Assembly (NCBI GenBank): GCA_003282145.1
Contig: QBZZ01000002.1
Location: 62,001-126,000, forward strand
Length of the DNA: 64,000 bases
Direction: 5' to 3'
Source: SAR116 cluster bacterium AG-337-N21
GTDB lineage: Bacteria > Pseudomonadota > Alphaproteobacteria > Puniceispirillales > Marisalimonadaceae
Shown: in pieces, positions 59,474 to 64,000 of the stretch
How the letters are laid out: the number at the start of each line of letters is the position of its first letter
Numbering within the stretch: position 1 is the first letter of the stretch
Notes under the pieces: model-generated
The model's database searches: none
Told to the model about the DNA's origin: nothing
Seen by the model: the letters and a program-made list of their open reading frames with translations, nothing else
Program-made: the position numbers and the translations under genes

Positions 59474-60342
59474 TGTCTGCTTATAAAATAATAACTGGTA
59501 CAAGTGTATTAATTGTTCTATTTGGTCTTTTTAGTTCTTTCTTTACTGTTGATCAAACACAGCAAGCTTTGGTTCTACAATTTGGTGAACCTAAAAGACT
59601 TGTAAATAAACCTGGATTAAATTTTAAAATACCATTCATACAAGAAGTTACATATTTCGAGAAGAGAGTATTATCTTTAGTATCCAAAGACTCTGAAGAG
59701 GTCATTTTAGCTGATCAAAAGAGACTTGAGGTAGATACATATTCAAGATTTAAAATCATTGACCCTCTTTTATTTTATCAAACAGTCAGAAACGAATTTG
59801 GTGCGCGTCAACGTTTAGAGTCAATTATTGATTCATCGGTTAGGAGGGTTTTTGGAAAGTTTGAGCTTACAGCAATTTTGTCTGACGCAAGAACAAAAAT
59901 AGTTGAGGATATAAGTGGAGAAGTGAATTCTACAATAAAGAAATTAGGTATGGAAATTGTTGATGTTCGTATCAGGAGGGCAGATTATCCAGAAGCTACT
60001 AGTCAGAATATTTTTAACAGAATGAAAACAGAGAGAGAGCAAGAAGCTAAAGAATTTAGAGCGGAAGGTGCTGAGGAAGCTCAAAAGATTAGAGCTATAG
60101 CTGAAAAAACTAAAGTAGTTTTGGTTGCTGAAAGTAAAAGAAAAGCTGAAGCACTTCGAGGTGATGGAGATGCACTTGCAATCAAAATATATTCAGACTC
60201 TTTTGGTCAAGACGAAAAGTTCTTTAAGTTTTACCGATCAATGCTTGCATATGAAAATACTTTTTCTGACGATGGGACAACCATGTTATTGAGTCCTGAC
60301 AGTGATTTTTTTAGTTTTTTTGGCAAACAAACGGGTAATTAG
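59473..60342 (+). CDS. hflC: protease modulator HflC
   Basis: FTVDQTQQALVLQFGEPKRLVNKPGLNFKIPF; follows hflK. Confidence 0.96.
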   Translation: MSAYKIITGTSVLIVLFGLFSSFFTVDQTQQALVLQFGEPKRLVNKPGLNFKIPFIQEVTYFEKRVLSLVSKDSEEVILADQKRLEVDTYSRFKIIDPLLFYQTVRNEFGARQRLESIIDSSVRRVFGKFELTAILSDARTKIVEDISGEVNSTIKKLGMEIVDVRIRRADYPEATSQNIFNRMKTEREQEAKEFRAEGAEEAQKIRAIAEKTKVVLVAESKRKAEALRGDGDALAIKIYSDSFGQDEKFFKFYRSMLAYENTFSDDGTTMLLSPDSDFFSFFGKQTGN

Positions 60343-60456
60343 GTCATAATAAAATACATTTTTTCTTACTAAATTGTCAGAATAGCTTAAAAATTTGGCC
60401 TTAAATCTGCCTTTTTGTATAGGTATTAAATATTAAATTAATAGTACGGTGAACAC

Positions 60457-61899
60457 ATGTCTCATATATCAAATTGTTTTAAAAATTATGGTCTAATAGT
60501 TAGTGTTAATATTTTTTTATTACTTTTTTCAATTAATTTAGCCAGTGCTAAGAGTGCCCCTGATAGTTTTGCAGATCTTGCTGAAAAACTTAGTCCTTCT
60601 GTTGTAAATATCTCTACCACCACAGTTATTGAGCAGAGATCAAGAGAAATGCCATCTTTTCCACCAGGTTCTCCATTTGAAGATTTTTTTAAACAATTTG
60701 AAAAGCCAAATGGTAAAAAAAGAAGAGCTCAATCCTTAGGTTCAGGTTTTATCATAGATGAAACTGGATATATTATTACTAATAATCATGTAATTGACAA
60801 TGCTGAAAAAATTATGGTCATCTTATATGATGACACCTCCTTTGAGGCTAAAGTTGTTGGTAAGGATCCAAAAACAGATGTTGCGCTTTTAAAAATTGAG
60901 CCTGATAAAACAAAGTTAAAAGCTGTAGAATTTGCTGACTCTAACGATCTTAGAGTAGGAGATTGGGTGATGGCAATTGGTAATCCTTTTGGATTTGGTG
61001 GTACAGTTACAGCCGGTATCGTATCCGCGAGGGGTAGAAATCTGTCAGGATCATATGATGATTACATTCAAACTGATGCATCAATTAATAGAGGTAATTC
61101 AGGTGGTCCACTATTTGATATGAATGGGAAAGTAGTAGGAATTAATACTGCTATTTTCTCCCAATCTGGTGGATCAGTAGGTATTGGATTTGCCGTATCA
61201 TCCAATTTAGCTAAACAGGTTACAGATCAACTTAAGGAATTTGGTAGAACAAAAAGAGGTTGGCTTGGTGTGCTCATTCAAGAAATTTCTAAAGAAATTG
61301 CTGAAAGTTTAGGTATGAAAACAGCAAAAGGTGCATTAGTTTCTTCAGCTACTGAGGGTGGTCCTGCTGAAAAAGCTGGTGTGAAAACTGGAGACGTTAT
61401 ATTAAAATTCAATAATATCGAAATTGAAAATATGAAAGAACTTCCAAAAGTTGTTGCTGGAACTCCTGTTGGTGAATCCGTTCCATTGGTAATCTTAAGA
61501 AACGGAAAAGAATTAACTCTTAACGTAACATTAGGTGAGCTTGAATTAGCTGAGAAAGAAAATTTGATAGGTAAAACAAGTTCTAAAGATGTTAAATCTA
61601 AGCAATATGATAAACTAGGTTTTGTTGTTGAAGGGTTAAACAGCAAAAATAAGTCAAAATTCAAACTTAAGAACATTGATAAAGGTGTTATAATTACATC
61701 TGTCAAAGAAAATAGTCCTGCCCAAGATGCTGGTCTTACACCTGGTATGGTAATTATAAGAGTAGGTCAGATTGAGGTTAATTCTATTAAAGTTATTGAT
61801 GAAGCAATTAAAAATGCGCTAAAGCAAAAAAGAAAAGCCATATTATTATTAGTAAAAGTTGAAAATGGCAGTAGGTTTGTTGCATTGGAGTTAAAATAA
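60457..61899 (+). CDS. Do family serine endopeptidase (DegP/DegQ)
   Basis: SLGSGFIIDETGYIITNNHVIDNA, TDVALLKIEP, QTDASINRGNSGGPLFDMNGKVVGINTAI; two PDZ domains. Confidence 0.97.
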   Translation: MSHISNCFKNYGLIVSVNIFLLLFSINLASAKSAPDSFADLAEKLSPSVVNISTTTVIEQRSREMPSFPPGSPFEDFFKQFEKPNGKKRRAQSLGSGFIIDETGYIITNNHVIDNAEKIMVILYDDTSFEAKVVGKDPKTDVALLKIEPDKTKLKAVEFADSNDLRVGDWVMAIGNPFGFGGTVTAGIVSARGRNLSGSYDDYIQTDASINRGNSGGPLFDMNGKVVGINTAIFSQSGGSVGIGFAVSSNLAKQVTDQLKEFGRTKRGWLGVLIQEISKEIAESLGMKTAKGALVSSATEGGPAEKAGVKTGDVILKFNNIEIENMKELPKVVAGTPVGESVPLVILRNGKELTLNVTLGELELAEKENLIGKTSSKDVKSKQYDKLGFVVEGLNSKNKSKFKLKNIDKGVIITSVKENSPAQDAGLTPGMVIIRVGQIEVNSIKVIDEAIKNALKQKRKAILLLVKVENGSRFVALELK

Positions 61900-61903
61900 A
61901 AAA

Positions 61904-62818
61904 TCAGAAAATTATTTGGTTGTCACTATACCCTTGTGCATACAATAATCCTAGAAGATTTGTTGTTTTAAAATGAATATTAGCTTCTTTTTCTAAGACT
62001 TTTTTACCATTATATGAAACTCCTAAACCAGCTTTTTTAATCATTTCAACATCATTTGCTCCATCTCCAACACATATTGTCTCTTCATAATCTAGTTTGT
62101 TTTTTTTTACATAATCATCTAAATACCAAACTTTTGCATGTTTATCTAAAATTGGGTCTATAACTTTACCTGTTAGATACATTTTGTTTAAATTGTTAGG
62201 ACAAATTTCAAGTGAATTAGCATGTGCATGTTCAAAACCCAGGTATTTTTTTAAATAATCTGTTAAAAAGGTAAAACCACCAGACACAAGAACAGTAATT
62301 GAATTATTGTGCTTCATAGTTTTAATTAACTCTATTGCTCCATCATTGATATTTATACTTTTTTTTAATTCTTCTAATATCTCAGATGGTTGATCCTTAA
62401 GAATTGCTACCCTCTCCAATAATGCTTTTTTAAAATCAATTTTACCATTCATTGCCTCATTCGTAATCTTAGTAACTTCTTTTCCTTTGCCAATCTGCTT
62501 AGCAAGTTCATCTAGACTTTCTTCTTTAATTATAGTGCTATCCATGTCAGCTAAAAGCAATTTTTTTTTCCTACCTTTTGTTTCTTTTATAAAATTACAG
62601 TCAATATTATTTTGCAAAAGGAAATTTTTAATAAATTTTTTAAGCTCTGAATTTATCTCATTATTTTTAATTTCTAACTCATAAGCTCTTTGTGAGCTTA
62701 ATTCTCTAAAATTTGTCTCTTTAAATGATATCTCTTCCAATGTTTTTAACAAATAATTTAGAATATCATTGTCAATTTTTTTTTCTGTAGTATTAGAAAT
62801 TAATAAAAATTGTTTCAT
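61904..62818 (-). CDS. serB: phosphoserine phosphatase
   Basis: LLLADMDSTIIKEESLDELA, TVLVSGGFTFLTDYLKKYLGFEHAHAN, CVGDGANDVEMIKKAGLGVSY. Confidence 0.95.
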   Translation of the reverse strand: MKQFLLISNTTEKKIDNDILNYLLKTLEEISFKETNFRELSSQRAYELEIKNNEINSELKKFIKNFLLQNNIDCNFIKETKGRKKKLLLADMDSTIIKEESLDELAKQIGKGKEVTKITNEAMNGKIDFKKALLERVAILKDQPSEILEELKKSININDGAIELIKTMKHNNSITVLVSGGFTFLTDYLKKYLGFEHAHANSLEICPNNLNKMYLTGKVIDPILDKHAKVWYLDDYVKKNKLDYEETICVGDGANDVEMIKKAGLGVSYNGKKVLEKEANIHFKTTNLLGLLYAQGYSDNQIIF

Positions 62819-62847
62819 GAAGTATTAGTTATATTATTGTATTTATT

Positions 62848-63771
62848 ATGTCTAGTTTAATGCATGTCGATACATTGTTTGATCTATCAAAGAATAGTTA
62901 TTCTTTTGTTAACGATATGATTATAATTGCAGGTCCTACAGGTGTTGGAAAGTCCAAAATAGCAATAGAGTTAGCCAAAAAGGTTAATGGTGTTCTAATA
63001 AATGCTGATTCAGTTCAATTATATAAAGATCTTTCATTGTTATCTGCAAGACCTTCAAAAGTAGATATTAAAAAAGTTCCTCATTTTTTATATGGCTATG
63101 TAGACTCTGATATTAATTATTCAGTTGTAGACTGGCTCTTAGAGCTAAAAAAAACATTATCTCAAATAGAATTAGACAATAAGATACCTATTTTAGTTGG
63201 AGGTTCAGGGTTATATATAAATGCGGTAATAAATGGCCTAGTTAATATTCCATTAATTTCAGAAACAATTAAAAAACAAAGTTTAATAAAATTCAATGAG
63301 GTTGGGATGGAAAAGTTTAGACAAATCAATTTTCAAATTGATCCTAAGTTTATACAAAATAATAATGATAAACATAGATTACTCAGAGCTTATAGCATTT
63401 TTCTTCAAACAAAAAAAAATATATCTTTCTGGTACGAGCAGCCTAGAGTTAAAACTGTAAACAAAAATATTTATTCATTTTTTATAACGTCAGAACGAAA
63501 ATCAATATATAAAAAATGTGAAACTAGATTTGAAGATATGCTTGCTAAAGGAGCTATAGGTGAAGTTAAAAAATTACATAATTCAAATATTGACAGATCA
63601 CTTCCCATTTCAAAAAGTTTAGGAGTTAAATGGCTATTAAGTTATTTAGATAATCACATTTCATATGAAGAGGCTGTGAAATTAACTAAAAGAGATACTA
63701 GAAGATATGTTAAAAGACAATTTACATGGTTTACGCACAATTATATTCCGTATAAGATAATAAATGTGTAA
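62848..63771 (+). CDS. miaA: tRNA dimethylallyltransferase
   Basis: IIIAGPTGVGKSKIAIELAKK, LINADSVQLYKDLSLLSARPS, VGGSGLYINAVINGL, TKRDTRRYVKRQFTWF. Confidence 0.95.
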   Translation: MSSLMHVDTLFDLSKNSYSFVNDMIIIAGPTGVGKSKIAIELAKKVNGVLINADSVQLYKDLSLLSARPSKVDIKKVPHFLYGYVDSDINYSVVDWLLELKKTLSQIELDNKIPILVGGSGLYINAVINGLVNIPLISETIKKQSLIKFNEVGMEKFRQINFQIDPKFIQNNNDKHRLLRAYSIFLQTKKNISFWYEQPRVKTVNKNIYSFFITSERKSIYKKCETRFEDMLAKGAIGEVKKLHNSNIDRSLPISKSLGVKWLLSYLDNHISYEEAVKLTKRDTRRYVKRQFTWFTHNYIPYKIINV

Positions 63772-63883
63772 TAAAATTTTAAATTTAATAATATAATTAT
63801 AATTTTATATTATCATGTTGACGATTTATAAAATTGTTGTTAACAACCAATCTGATTAATTAATATGAAAGAATTATAAAAAA

Positions 63884-64000
63884 TGACTGCTGATAAAACA
63901 ATTACTGGTGCGGAAGCTGTAATAAAAGCTTTAGTTGAAAATGGTGTAGAAATTATATTTGGATACCCAGGGGGAGCTGTTTTACCTTTATATGATGCTA
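63884..64000 (+). CDS. ilvB: acetolactate synthase large subunit, N-terminal fragment (runs off window)
   Basis: My translation: [53 protein letters not shown] is diagnostic. Confidence 0.92.

Noticed and set aside
1-64000. tRNA genes, rRNA, CRISPR arrays, IS elements or prophage
   Set aside because: No tRNA-like cloverleaf apart from the tmRNA, no regularly spaced repeats, no transposase or phage structural proteins were seen by eye; tRNAscan/CRISPR tools were not available.

Overview
This 64 kb window is AT-rich and looks like a compact, mostly ordinary chromosome segment of a marine-type alphaproteobacterium (lineage is inference from gene content, a permuted two-piece tmRNA, DUF1127, DUF1489, DUF2794 and DUF3126 genes). 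I see no CRISPR array, transposon or prophage. Recognisable blocks: trpR-trpE-trpG; an RND efflux pair; hisI-rlmE-guaB-rsmB-guaA; yfgM-like-bamB-der; PomAB/MotAB-like stator genes; rpoN; an M23 peptidase divergent from three tandem bactofilins; purU-trxB; a four-gene polyamine pathway (speA, CANSDH, nspC, agmatinase); rpmJ (missing from the ORF track); a D-tartrate dehydratase-like enolase; fumarase; sspB next to a permuted ssrA; thyA-folA; mrp; hflKC-degP; serB; miaA; and the start of ilvB. Most interesting: (1) a divergent ribosome-recycling-factor-like protein encoded directly downstream of the stator genes; (2) a three-gene minimal MotA/ExbB-like unit whose MotB/ExbD-like partner has a DUF2135-like beta domain instead of OmpA; (3) a DUF1127 gene followed by a structured 3'UTR with CCUCCUCCC/CCUCCCCC anti-Shine-Dalgarno motifs and a 12-bp terminator (CcsR/CcaF1-like); (4) a permuted ssrA, tag (A)ANDNYAPVAAAA, directly upstream of sspB; (5) a perfect TGTACTAGTACA palindrome abutting the trpR start codon; (6) a 14-bp perfect stem placing the nspC start codon in its loop; (7) two unlinked tail-anchored proteins sharing an N-terminal DLRxRIxxMR motif. 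All calls were made by eye with no database search.
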